A stretch of 64,000 bases of DNA from Methylopila sp. 73B (lineage in GTDB: Bacteria; Pseudomonadota; Alphaproteobacteria; Rhizobiales; Methylopilaceae). The stretch spans positions 992,001-1,056,000 of the forward strand of contig NZ_JAFV01000001.1 of the NCBI RefSeq assembly GCF_000526315.1, written 5' to 3'. Below the pieces are notes generated by a model. The model was given only the letters and a program-made list of their open reading frames with translations, was not told the DNA's origin and did not search any database. Shown here in pieces: positions 16,348-25,581 of this stretch; position 1 is the first letter of the stretch, and each line of letters begins with the position of its first letter. A program made the position numbers and the translations under genes.

Positions 16348-18303
16348 GTGTTGCGTAGACGAAAGCCCCCCGGCGTGCGCCGGTCTTTGTTGGTCGGCGC
16401 GGCTGCGGCCGCGCTGTGCGCGGGAGGAATCGCGCACGCCCAGCAGGACGCGCCGCCCGCCGCAACCTCCGCCGCGGCGTCCGCCGTCGCCGGCGTTTCC
16501 TACGTCACCACCGTGTCCGTCGTCGGGGAAGACGCCGCGGTTCAGAAGATCGTCGACGACACCTCCACCCTCAAGTCTCTCCAGAAGGACTCCCCGCCGG
16601 GCGCCGCCGGCCTCGTCGGGCGCGCCAAGGTCGACATAGAGCGGCTCGCCGCCGCGCTGATGGCCACCGGCCGTTATGGCGCAATCGTCGACGTGACCAT
16701 CGCGGGCGTGTCCGTGACGACGACCAGCGCGCCTGACGTGGCGCAGCGGTCGCGGCGACCGGTGCCGGTGGTGATCAAGGTCGATCCCGGCCCGGTGTTC
16801 ACGATCGGCCGGGTCGCGATTCGCAATGCGGAACGCTCCACCGTCCTGCCCCGGATCGAGCCCGCCAAGATCGGTCTCGCGCCGGGCGCGCCGGCGCCCT
16901 CGTCGGCGGTCTTCGGCGCGGAAGCCAAGATCGTCGACCAGTTGCGACGCGACGGCTACCCTTTCGCCAAGGTCGCGAACCGAGAGGTGATCGCCGACCA
17001 CGCGGCGAAGAAGCTCGACGTGACCATCGACGTCGCGGCCGGACCGCGTGCGCCGTTCGGCCAGATTTCCATCAACGGCACGAAGGACGTCGATCCGACG
17101 GTGGTCCGCGGTCGTGTGCCGTTCGAACCCGGCGATCGCTACGATCCGGAGAAAATGGTCGAGCTGCGGGACGAACTCGCCAAGCTCGACGTGTTCTCCT
17201 CGATCCGCGTGAAGGAAGGAACCGCGCCCGACGCCCAGGGGCGCGTTTCGGTGACGATCGACGTCGAGGAGAAGAAGTTCCGCTACGTCGGCGCCGCCGC
17301 AAAGTACAGCACCACCGACGGGGCGAGCGTCAGCGCCTACTGGGGCCACCGCAACCTGTTCGGCGGCGCGGAGAAGCTGCGGGTGGAGGCGAGCGCCTCG
17401 CGCCTGATCAGCAACGACCCGAAGGACTACGAGTACGCGGTCAAGACCTCGTTCGAGAAGCCCGGGATCTGGGGCGGCTTTGACGACCTGCTGGCGGAGG
17501 TCGAAGCGATGCGCGAGCGTCCCGACGCCTACTGGCGCGACGGCGCCCGCGCCGCCGTCGCCATCCGCCGCCGCCTCACCAGCGACCTCTCGATCCAGGC
17601 CGGTCTCGAAGTCGAGGCCTCGACGATCCGGGACACGTTCGGCGAAAAGGATTTCCTTCTCGTCGGCCTGCCGCTCGGCGCGACCTTCGACAACACCGAC
17701 AGCAAACTCGATCCCACTGAGGGCTTCCGTGCGACCCTGACGGCCGCGCCCTACTTCAACACGACCGGCGACGCGCCCTCGTTGAACATCATCAAGGGGC
17801 AGGTCTCGGCCTACCAGAAACTGGACGAGGACGCCCGGTTCATCGCGGCGGGGCGGATCGGCTTCGGCTCGATCATCGGGCCGAGCGCGATCGAGGACGT
17901 GCCGGCGAACCGACGCTTCTTCGCGGGCGGCGGCGGTTCGATCCGCGGCTTCGCCTACCAGAGCGCGAGCCCGCACTGCGATTCGTCGCTGCCGACGCCG
18001 AGGCGCGCGCTCGACTGCAAGAAGGACACGCCGGTCGGCGGCCGGAGCCTGCTCGAGGCCTCCGCGGAGATGCGGATCAAGATCACCGACACCATCGGCG
18101 TCGTGCCCTTCGTCGACGCGGGCGCCGCCTTCGACAAGACCTATCCGGACTTCGGCGAGGACATCCGCGTCGGCGCGGGCGTCGGCCTGCGCTATTACAC
18201 CGCGATCGGACCCATTCGATTCGACGTGGCGACGCCGGTCATGGGCAAGACGAAGAACGATCCGCTGGTCGCGTTCTACGTAAGCGTCGGACAGTCGTTC
18301 TGA
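16348..18303 (+). CDS. tamA: TamA-type outer membrane assembly protein (Omp85 family)
   Basis: About 651 residues: signal peptide (RRSLLVGAAAAALCAGGIAHAQ), three POTRA-like modules (about 45-280 with FTIGRVAIRN, DGYPFAKVANREV, and FGQISINGTKDV), then a 16-strand Omp85 barrel including the conserved FAGGGGSIRGFAYQ loop motif and a C-terminal phenylalanine. TamA and TamB form a complex involved in outer-membrane protein insertion and phospholipid transport. I chose the GTG before the arginine-rich signal sequence; a GTG 42 bases upstream is also possible. tamB follows after 124 bases. Confidence 0.9.
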   Translation: MLRRRKPPGVRRSLLVGAAAAALCAGGIAHAQQDAPPAATSAAASAVAGVSYVTTVSVVGEDAAVQKIVDDTSTLKSLQKDSPPGAAGLVGRAKVDIERLAAALMATGRYGAIVDVTIAGVSVTTTSAPDVAQRSRRPVPVVIKVDPGPVFTIGRVAIRNAERSTVLPRIEPAKIGLAPGAPAPSSAVFGAEAKIVDQLRRDGYPFAKVANREVIADHAAKKLDVTIDVAAGPRAPFGQISINGTKDVDPTVVRGRVPFEPGDRYDPEKMVELRDELAKLDVFSSIRVKEGTAPDAQGRVSVTIDVEEKKFRYVGAAAKYSTTDGASVSAYWGHRNLFGGAEKLRVEASASRLISNDPKDYEYAVKTSFEKPGIWGGFDDLLAEVEAMRERPDAYWRDGARAAVAIRRRLTSDLSIQAGLEVEASTIRDTFGEKDFLLVGLPLGATFDNTDSKLDPTEGFRATLTAAPYFNTTGDAPSLNIIKGQVSAYQKLDEDARFIAAGRIGFGSIIGPSAIEDVPANRRFFAGGGGSIRGFAYQSASPHCDSSLPTPRRALDCKKDTPVGGRSLLEASAEMRIKITDTIGVVPFVDAGAAFDKTYPDFGEDIRVGAGVGLRYYTAIGPIRFDVATPVMGKTKNDPLVAFYVSVGQSF

Positions 18304-18427
18304 CGAACCGAAGCCTTGGCCGGCGGTATCCCTGTACATCAGGGATCAACGCAGGCTCTATGGACGAACAGTCCGCCCAACCTGCGCCGCGCGACGAATT
18401 TGGGCGGCGGCGTGCGAACGGAATCCG

Positions 18428-21400
18428 ATGGCCATTCTGAAGCGTGCGCTGATCGTCCTCGTCGTCCTGTTGATGATCCCGGTCCTTCTGGCCGCCGGGC
18501 TGTTTTTGTTCGCCCGCACAGAGACCGGCCTCGCGACGATCGCGAACCTCGCCCAGACCTACGGCAGCACGGCGGACTCGAAGATCGCGATCGGCAAGAT
18601 CGAGGGATCGTTCCCTGACGATCTCACGGTCCGCGACCTCGCTCTGGCCGATCGCGACGGCGTCTGGCTGACGATCGACCGGGTGCGTCTCGCCTGGGCC
18701 CCGCTCGCTCTGTTTTCTCGCAAGGTGCAGGTCGAGGCACTGGAGCTCGGTCGCGTGGACGTCGCGCGCACGCCGAACCTGCCGGCCTCGACCGAGCCCG
18801 AGCCGGTTTCCGATCCCAACGCGCCGCTGATCCCCGACCTGCCCGTCGAGATCGAGCTGAAGCGCCTTGCGGTTGATGATCTCAATCTGGCTCAGGCGCT
18901 CATGGGCGTGCCCGCGCGCCTCGCCGCCGACATGTCCGCATCGCTCCGCAACCCGCGAGACGGCGTCGACGCTCGCTTCGACGTGCGACGCATCGACGGC
19001 GTCGCGGGACGGATCAAGGGCTCGGCGAGCTTCGCGCCGCAGACCGAGCGGTTCCAGATCTCGATCCGCGGCGGCGAGCCCGCCGGCGGGCTGATCGCCC
19101 GCCTGGCCGACATGCCCGGCCAGCCGCCGATCGACATCGGGATCGAGGGCGGCGGGACGCCCGACGCGCTGCGCGTGCAGGCGGCGCTGACTGCGGGAGA
19201 CCGCGGCCGGCTCGACGCCGTGGTGGAGCTCGCGGGCGAGGGGGCCGGACGTCGCGTCAAGCTCTCGCTCGACGGCGATGTCGGGCGCATTGCGCCGCCC
19301 GCCTACGCCGCGCTCGTGGATGGTCCGACGAAGGCGAGCATCGACGCCTTCGTGCCCGCAGAGGGCGCAATCCGCATCGCCGACGCCGTATTCGATCTGC
19401 CGGCGGCGCGTCTTGCCGCCAAGGGCGCGGTCGATCTGGCGGCCGAGACGCTCGACGTCACCTATGACCTGAAAGCAGGCGACGTCTCGCGCTTCGCCGC
19501 TCTGCTGCCGCCCGGCATCGCCTGGGGCGCGATCTCCGCGGTCGGCGCCGCGAAGGGGCCGTTCACGCATCCCCACGTCGTGGCGACGGTGGACGGAACC
19601 GGCCTGAACGCGACTCAGGGCGGCGCGGCGACCGCGCATATCACGCTCGACGCGGAACCGAACGGACCGCTTACCGACGATGCGACTCGGATCGCGGCCA
19701 AGGGGACGATCGACGCCAAGAGCGTCACCTTCGCGGACGACCGGTTGCTCGCAGGGGCCGGCCGGGATCTGACGGCGGCGTTCGACCTGGTCGCCACCGT
19801 CGCGGGCGCCGCAGACATCGCGAAGGCGGACGTGGCGCTTGGCGACATCAAGGCGTCCTACGTCGGCGCCGTCTCGGCCGACATGGCGAAGGGCAAGGCG
19901 ACGCTTGCCGCCGCCGATCTCTCGCCGCTGTCCGCGCTTTCGGGACGCACATTGGCGGGCTCCGCCAACCTCGCCGCCGACGTCGACGTGGCGTTCGATC
20001 TGTCGCGTCTCGCGGTGGCGGCGAACGGGGCGGGCAAGGGTCTGAAAGTCGGCGTCGAGCAGGTCGACGCGCTGACTGGCGGCGACCTCGCGATTACGGG
20101 CGGCGTGACGCGGGCCGAGAACGGCTCGTTCGCGTTCAACGGGCTGAAGGTCACCGGCAAGCACGTCGCGCTGGCGGCCGACGGCTCCGCGACTCTGCAG
20201 GACGCGGACGTCACCTTCCGCGCCGAGGTCGAGGACCTCAACCTCGTCGATCCCCGCGCGGCCGGCCGCGCCACGCTCGATGGCAAGCTCACGGGCCGGC
20301 TCGACGATCTCGCCGTGACGGCGAAGCTCGCGGTTCCGGACGGGCGGGCGATGGACCGGGTCATCAAGGACCTCACCGTCGACGTCGATGCGACGGACGT
20401 GACGGACGCGGTCGGCGGGGTCGTCCGTCTCGGCGGCTCGCTTGACGGCAAGCCCGTGCGGGGCCAGGCGCGCCTCGTCACCGAGGCCGACGGGGCGCGC
20501 AGGCTCGAGGACGTCGACCTCGTCGTCGCGACGGCGAGCGTGAAGGGCGGCGTCTCGATCACCCCCGCGGGTCTCGCGACCGGCCGGGTGACGATCGGCG
20601 CGCCCGACCTCGCGGAAGTCGGCGCGCTGGCGCTGACGGAGCTTGGCGGCCGGCTGTCCGCGGACATCGGGCTTTCCGTCGAGAACGGCGTGCAGAAAGC
20701 GGTTGTGACGGCGAATGGCGCGGACATCGCCGCGCCGGGCGCGCGCGTCGGCAAGATCGACGTGGCGGCCACAGTGCTCGATCCGACCGGCAAGATCACC
20801 GTGGACGGCGTGGTCAACGGGGCCGGGATCGCCGCCGGCGGCCAGGTCATCGAGCGTCTCGCGGTGAAGGCGAACGGCGCGCCGGACGGCATGGACGTGA
20901 CGGCCGACGTGACGGCGCTCGGAGCCGCGGCCTCGGCGGCTGGTCGCGTGGTCTACGCGCCGGCCGAGACCCGCATCGACCTGTCAAAGCTGAACTTGAA
21001 GGGCGGCGGCCAGGACGCGAGCCTCGCAGGCCCCGCCAAAGTGCGGCTCGTCGGATCGGACGTATTCATCGACGCCTTCGCGTTGAAGGCGGGGCAGGGC
21101 GGCGCACTCGACCTTTCGGGCAAGGCCGGCCAGATGCTCGACCTCTCCGTCGCCATCCGCGACCTGCCGCTCGCGCTGGCCAACGCCTTCGCGCCGGACC
21201 TCGGCGTGCGCGGCGCGCTGGGCGCGACGGCCAAGGTCACCGGGCCCGCCACGGCCCCGGTCGCCGACTTCGACGTCACGATGCGCGACCTCTCGGTGGC
21301 CCAGACCCGGGCGGCCGACGTCGGCGCGCTGACGGTCGCGACCAAGGGGCGCTACGCCGGCGACCGCGTGACGACCGACACCACCGTGACCGGCCCGGAC

Positions 21401-23689
21401 GGGCTGCGGCTCACGGCCGTCGGCTCCGCTCCGATCGCCGCGGGCGATCTCGACATGGACGTCGCGATCCGCGCCCTGCCGCTGAAGCTCGCGAACGGTT
21501 TCGTCGACGGTATTGGCCTCGCCGGTCAGCTTAACGGCGACGCCAAGGTGACCGGTCCGATCGCGGCTCCGCGCGGAACCTATGCGGCCAAGATCGACGG
21601 CTTCACCTCGTCGAGGGCGAAGGGCGTCCCGGCCGTCGCGATCGAGACCAAGGGCGAGCTCCAGGGCGTTCGCGTCACCACCGACACGGTGATCACCGGC
21701 GGCGGCGGCGTTCGGGCCACGGCGAAAGGGTCGGCGCCCATCGGCGCCGGGCCGCTCGACATGGACATCGCGATCGCTGAATTGCCCCTGTCGCTTGCGA
21801 ACGCCTTCATGCCGGAGCTTGGTCTGGCGGGCCGGCTCCAGGGCGGCGCTAAGGTCACCGGCCCCGTCTCCGCGCCGCGCGGCGGCTACGACTTCAAGAT
21901 CACCGGTCTCACGGCGGCTCAAGCCAAGGGCGTTCCGGCGCTGCAGGTCACGACCAAGGGCGAGCTCGAAGGCAATCGGATCACCACCAACACCGAAGTG
22001 ACCGGTGGCGGCGGGCTGCGTCTGACGGCGAGGGGGGCTGCGCCGGTCGGCGCGGGCGACCTCGACATGACGGTGGAGCTCCGCAGTGTTCCGCTGGCGC
22101 TGGCGAACGGTTTCTCCCCCGGCCTCGGCGCGCAGGGCACGCTGCAAGGCGACGCCAAGGTCTCAGGGCCCATCGCCGCGCCGCGCGGGACTTACACGCT
22201 GAAGGTCTCGAACCTCTCGACCGCGCAGACGCGCGGCGCGGGCGTGCCGGCTGCGCAGATCGACAGCAAAGGCCGGCTCGAAGGCGTGCGCGTCGTGACG
22301 GACACGGTCGTCACCGGCGCGGGCGGGCTTCGGGTTACGGCGAACGGCTCGGCGCCGCTCGGACAGGGGAACCTCGATCTCCGCGTCGTCGGACGCGCGC
22401 CGCTCGCCTTCCTCAACGACACGCTCTCGGTGTCCGGGGACCGCGTCGACGGCGCCGCGAGTTTCGACGTCAGGGTCGGCGGAACGACGTCTGCGCCCGC
22501 GATCGACGGCACGGCGCGGCTCGAGAACGCGTCCTACTCAAACCGCGCCTCGGGTCTTCAGCTCCGCGGCATCCAGGCGGTGGTCGCCGGCAATGGAACG
22601 AACGTCGAGGTTCGGAGCCTCCGCGCCACCACGCGCAACGGCGGCACGATCTCGGGCTCCGGACGGGTGGCGGTCGATCCCGGCCGCGGCTTCCCCGGCG
22701 AGATCCGCATCCAGGCGCAGAACGCTGAGGTCGTTGGGACCGACATCGTCACCGCGGTGATCGACAGCAACCTCACGCTCCAGGGGGCGCTCGCCCGCAG
22801 GCCGGTCGTCTCCGGCAACATCCGCGCGCGGTCCGTGGAGATTCAGATCCCGGATCGGCTGCCGGCTCAGTACACGCCGCTCGAAGGCGTGAAGCACCGG
22901 GGCGCGCCGGCCCGCGTGACGTCGCAGCTCAAGGCCGTGAACGCCGGCCAGAAGACGGCGCGGTCGGAAGACGGGTTCCTCGCGACCCTCGACATCGACG
23001 TGCAGGCCAACGACCGCATCTTCATCCGCGGCATGGGCATCACGTCGGAAGCCGGCGGTTCGATCAAGCTGGCCGGAACCTCCGCCAATCCGCAGCCCGT
23101 CGGCGCCTTCGAACTGCGCTCGGGCCGTGGGCAGATCGTGGTCATCGGCCAGCGGCTGACCTTCACCCGCGGTTCGGTGTCGTTCGCCGGCGATCTTGAT
23201 CCGACGCTCGATTTCCTCGCCGAGACCAAGGCGCGGGACATCACCGCCCAGGTCGTCGTGACCGGGACCGCGTCGCGGCCGCAGATCAACTTCACCTCGC
23301 AGCCGGCGCTGCCGACCGACGAGGTGTTGGCGCGCCTGCTGTTCAAGAAGTCGGCGGGCGAACTGAACGCGAGCGAAGCGCTGCAACTGGCGCAGGGGCT
23401 TGCGCAGTACACCGGCGGCGCCGGCTCCGGGGCGCTCGACAGCGTGCGCAAGAGCCTCGGCGTGGACGTGCTCGACGTTACGGCCGGCGACGGGCAGGGC
23501 GGGGGGCCGGCGGTCGGCGTCGGCCGCTACATCTCGGACAACATCTATCTCGGCGTTCGACAGGGCACGAGCCCGGACTCGAGCCGGGTCACCGTCGACA
23601 TCGACGTCACGAAGAACGTGAAGGTCCAGGGCGAGACGGGCGCGAGCGGCGACGCGTCCGCCGGCGTCGCCGTGGAATGGGACTACTAG
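18428..23689 (+). CDS. tamB: TamB-type translocation and assembly module protein, very long
   Basis: 1753 residues, clearly longer than E. coli TamB (about 1,260). One N-terminal membrane anchor (residues 4-27) is followed by long beta-rich AsmA-like repeats forming the predicted lipid-conducting groove. The C-terminal DUF490/TamB domain is recognisable (GRGQIVVIGQRLTFTRGSVSF, TDEVLARLLF, ending VAVEWDY). Residues of about 904-1315 consist of four tandem copies of a 102-104 residue unit (see the repeat entry), which probably account for much of the extra length. It works with TamA encoded upstream. The ATG at 18428 fits the anchor. Confidence 0.92.
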   Translation: MAILKRALIVLVVLLMIPVLLAAGLFLFARTETGLATIANLAQTYGSTADSKIAIGKIEGSFPDDLTVRDLALADRDGVWLTIDRVRLAWAPLALFSRKVQVEALELGRVDVARTPNLPASTEPEPVSDPNAPLIPDLPVEIELKRLAVDDLNLAQALMGVPARLAADMSASLRNPRDGVDARFDVRRIDGVAGRIKGSASFAPQTERFQISIRGGEPAGGLIARLADMPGQPPIDIGIEGGGTPDALRVQAALTAGDRGRLDAVVELAGEGAGRRVKLSLDGDVGRIAPPAYAALVDGPTKASIDAFVPAEGAIRIADAVFDLPAARLAAKGAVDLAAETLDVTYDLKAGDVSRFAALLPPGIAWGAISAVGAAKGPFTHPHVVATVDGTGLNATQGGAATAHITLDAEPNGPLTDDATRIAAKGTIDAKSVTFADDRLLAGAGRDLTAAFDLVATVAGAADIAKADVALGDIKASYVGAVSADMAKGKATLAAADLSPLSALSGRTLAGSANLAADVDVAFDLSRLAVAANGAGKGLKVGVEQVDALTGGDLAITGGVTRAENGSFAFNGLKVTGKHVALAADGSATLQDADVTFRAEVEDLNLVDPRAAGRATLDGKLTGRLDDLAVTAKLAVPDGRAMDRVIKDLTVDVDATDVTDAVGGVVRLGGSLDGKPVRGQARLVTEADGARRLEDVDLVVATASVKGGVSITPAGLATGRVTIGAPDLAEVGALALTELGGRLSADIGLSVENGVQKAVVTANGADIAAPGARVGKIDVAATVLDPTGKITVDGVVNGAGIAAGGQVIERLAVKANGAPDGMDVTADVTALGAAASAAGRVVYAPAETRIDLSKLNLKGGGQDASLAGPAKVRLVGSDVFIDAFALKAGQGGALDLSGKAGQMLDLSVAIRDLPLALANAFAPDLGVRGALGATAKVTGPATAPVADFDVTMRDLSVAQTRAADVGALTVATKGRYAGDRVTTDTTVTGPDGLRLTAVGSAPIAAGDLDMDVAIRALPLKLANGFVDGIGLAGQLNGDAKVTGPIAAPRGTYAAKIDGFTSSRAKGVPAVAIETKGELQGVRVTTDTVITGGGGVRATAKGSAPIGAGPLDMDIAIAELPLSLANAFMPELGLAGRLQGGAKVTGPVSAPRGGYDFKITGLTAAQAKGVPALQVTTKGELEGNRITTNTEVTGGGGLRLTARGAAPVGAGDLDMTVELRSVPLALANGFSPGLGAQGTLQGDAKVSGPIAAPRGTYTLKVSNLSTAQTRGAGVPAAQIDSKGRLEGVRVVTDTVVTGAGGLRVTANGSAPLGQGNLDLRVVGRAPLAFLNDTLSVSGDRVDGAASFDVRVGGTTSAPAIDGTARLENASYSNRASGLQLRGIQAVVAGNGTNVEVRSLRATTRNGGTISGSGRVAVDPGRGFPGEIRIQAQNAEVVGTDIVTAVIDSNLTLQGALARRPVVSGNIRARSVEIQIPDRLPAQYTPLEGVKHRGAPARVTSQLKAVNAGQKTARSEDGFLATLDIDVQANDRIFIRGMGITSEAGGSIKLAGTSANPQPVGAFELRSGRGQIVVIGQRLTFTRGSVSFAGDLDPTLDFLAETKARDITAQVVVTGTASRPQINFTSQPALPTDEVLARLLFKKSAGELNASEALQLAQGLAQYTGGAGSGALDSVRKSLGVDVLDVTAGDGQGGGPAVGVGRYISDNIYLGVRQGTSPDSSRVTVDIDVTKNVKVQGETGASGDASAGVAVEWDY
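21137..22372 (+). repeat. Four tandem ~309-bp repeats inside tamB
   Basis: Units begin at about 21137, 21449, 21755 and 22061, each with a CTCGAC start and a protein pattern LDMxVxxRxLPLxLANxF followed by G-x-L-x-GxAKVTGP-x-xAPRG, TKGxLxGxRxTTDTxVTG and GSAPxGAG. The spacings are 312, 306, 306 and 312 bases, all multiples of three, so the frame is kept. A fifth degenerate start is near 22373. The three last full units are the most alike, indicating recent internal duplication. Confidence 0.85.
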
Positions 23690-23694
23690 GCGCT

Positions 23695-24003
23695 GTGGCG
23701 GACGGCGAGGCCGAGCGCCGCGCGAAGATCACGGCCGCTGTCGAGGCGGTGAGGACGCGGTTTCTCGCGAGTTTCGACGACAGATTGGTCGAACTCGGAA
23801 ACCTCGCCACCGCGGCGGGTTCGGGCGACGCGGACGCCCGCATCGCGCTTCAGCGGGGCCTCCACACCATCGCCGGAACCGCGGCGACGCTCGGCCTTCA
23901 CCACCTCGGTGCTGAGGCCCGCGCCCTGGAAGCGTCGATCGGGCGGGGCGAAGCGCTCGCCGAAGAAGATCTGAGACAGAAGCTTCGAACGCGAAATTCC
24001 TGA
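23695..24003 (+). CDS. Orphan histidine phosphotransfer (Hpt) domain protein
   Basis: About 102 residues forming one Hpt domain. The phosphorylatable His sits in LHTIAGTAATLGLHHLG, matching the Hpt pattern H-x2-x-G-x-A. Hpt proteins relay phosphate between hybrid kinases and response regulators. I prefer the GTG at 23695, five bases after the tamB stop; an ATG at 23677 inside tamB is in frame but lacks a ribosome-binding site. No kinase or receiver is adjacent, but a receiver protein and a hybrid kinase lie 2.5-6 kb downstream. Confidence 0.7.
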   Translation: MADGEAERRAKITAAVEAVRTRFLASFDDRLVELGNLATAAGSGDADARIALQRGLHTIAGTAATLGLHHLGAEARALEASIGRGEALAEEDLRQKLRTRNS

Positions 24004-24095
24004 CGGACGTCCCGCGGCGACGTGCATAGCGAATCAGATGTTGCGCGTGTAAGTCGCATTGCGGCAAAATCGTGGCCCAGGTGCGGGGGGCGGCG

Positions 24096-24896
24096 ATGAG
24101 CGGGACAGCGCGATGGGCTACGACCGCTGCAATGCTCGCGGCGACGCCGGACGTGGCGGGCGCTGGCGCGTTCACGCTCGAAAAGAGCGAAACCAAGGTG
24201 TTCGCCACGGCCTATGTGACGTCCGGCGATCATTACTTCGACGGACGCGGACGGCTCAAGGCGCGCGATCGGCTGAAGAAGCAGGACCTTCAGCTCTACA
24301 TCGAACATGGCCTGGCCGACGGCCTCACCGTCTTCGGCGCCGGCGCCCTTGAACGCATCACGGTCTCGGGCGACGAACGCTCACAGAGAAGCGGCCTTGG
24401 GCGCACGGAGCTCGGCGTGCGCGTCCGGCTCGCCGAACCAGGCGCCTGGATCGTCTCCGCGCAGGGCGGGGTGGTGATCGCCGGCGCGAAGCGCTCGGAG
24501 GGGCCCGCCGCAGTCGGCGAAACGGATGATCAGGTCGACCTGCGTCTTCTCGTGGCGCGCAGCTTCGACGCTTTTGCACGACCGGCGTTCCTGGACGTCC
24601 AAGCGGGCTACCGGACCCGAAGCGGCGATCCTGCGGATGAAGTCCGGGTCGACGCGACGCTTGGCGTCCGCCCCGCGGCGCGCTGGTTGCTTCTGGCGCA
24701 GAGCTTCAACGTCTTCGGCCAAGGCCGTTGGGGCGGGCCCTATGCGTTGAAGCAGCGCACCCACAAGGTTCAGGCGGCCGCCCTGCTTGACCTGACGTCG
24801 ACGATGACGATCTACGCGGCTGTCTTCGCAACGCCCGCGGCGCGGGACGCGCTCGACGAGCGGGGCGCGCAGCTCGGAATCGGCTACCGGTTCTGA
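24096..24896 (+). CDS. Predicted outer-membrane beta-barrel protein, unknown function
   Basis: About 266 residues: an N-terminal signal sequence, then alternating hydrophobic and polar stretches typical of barrel strands and a final aromatic residue in GIGYRF, as expected for outer-membrane insertion by BAM. I do not recognise a defined family; it resembles unassigned alphaproteobacterial porin-like or MipA-like proteins only in general character. The ATG at 24096 follows GGGGGG; a GTG 24 bases earlier is possible. It stands between the Hpt gene and the SRPBCC gene with no obvious operon partner. Confidence 0.6.
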   Translation: MSGTARWATTAAMLAATPDVAGAGAFTLEKSETKVFATAYVTSGDHYFDGRGRLKARDRLKKQDLQLYIEHGLADGLTVFGAGALERITVSGDERSQRSGLGRTELGVRVRLAEPGAWIVSAQGGVVIAGAKRSEGPAAVGETDDQVDLRLLVARSFDAFARPAFLDVQAGYRTRSGDPADEVRVDATLGVRPAARWLLLAQSFNVFGQGRWGGPYALKQRTHKVQAAALLDLTSTMTIYAAVFATPAARDALDERGAQLGIGYRF

Positions 24897-25039
24897 GCCG
24901 GGGGTGCGGCGAAGGGACGATGCGACAGGCCTTTATCCGGCCGCGCGCCTTTGGTTCACTGCGCCCGCTGGCCCTAGGGCCCAACAGGCCTCCGACGACG
25001 CTCCGCGCGGACGGCCGACCACCGGAAGGAAGCACACGC

Positions 25040-25573
25040 ATGAAGTTTCAACTGCTCGCCGCGGCGGCGGCGTTGTTGGTCGGCTTCGCCGGCGCGGCCG
25101 AGGCTCATGGCCCGACGCGCCAGAAGACCACCCAGTCGATCGAGATCAACGCGGCCCCGGACAAGGTCTGGACCGTGATCGGTAATTTCCAGGACATGAG
25201 CTGGCTGCCGCCGGTCGAGAAGACCGAGGGCGCCGGCGGAAACGACAAGGACGCGACGCGCACGCTGACGCTCAAGGGCGGAGCGACCGTCAAGGAGCAG
25301 CTGTCGAAGTACGACGCCGACGCCAAGAGCTACGCCTACAAGATCACCGAAGTGGACGTGAAGGTGCTGCCCGTCAGCAACTACTCCTCGCACATCAGCG
25401 TCAAAGGCGAGGGCGACAAGTCGACGGTGACGTGGCAAGGGGCGTTCTACCGCGGCTTCCCGAACAACGACCCGCCGCCGGAGCTCTCCGACGAGGCCGC
25501 GATCAAGGCCGTGAACGAGCTCTACCAGGCCGGCCTCGCTTCGGTGAAGGAAAAGGTCGAGAAGGGAAGCTGA
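25040..25573 (+). CDS. Exported SRPBCC (MxaD-like) protein
   Basis: 177 residues with a clear signal peptide (LLAAAAALLVGFAGAAEAHG) and a START/SRPBCC fold: the IEINAAPDKVWTVIGNFQDMSWLPPVEK opening and the SHISVKGEGDKSTVTWQGAFYRG strand pair. The closest named relatives are MxaD-type periplasmic proteins found with methanol dehydrogenases, thought to aid electron transfer to the cytochrome. The ATG at 25040 is preceded by GGAAGGAAG. A YVTN beta-propeller gene follows after 8 bases, so the two are probably co-expressed. Confidence 0.8.
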   Translation: MKFQLLAAAAALLVGFAGAAEAHGPTRQKTTQSIEINAAPDKVWTVIGNFQDMSWLPPVEKTEGAGGNDKDATRTLTLKGGATVKEQLSKYDADAKSYAYKITEVDVKVLPVSNYSSHISVKGEGDKSTVTWQGAFYRGFPNNDPPPELSDEAAIKAVNELYQAGLASVKEKVEKGS

Positions 25574-25581
25574 CCCGTCCG

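Noticed and set aside
15841..18339. A minus-strand open frame of over 800 codons
   Set aside because: Antisense to the MerR and tamA genes, which have clear families.
18239..20164. A minus-strand open frame of about 640 codons within tamB
   Set aside because: Shadow of tamB, composition typical of reverse-frame artefacts.
21137..22372. tamB repeats as a CRISPR-like or mobile array
   Set aside because: Units are coding, about 309 bp, in frame and without spacers.
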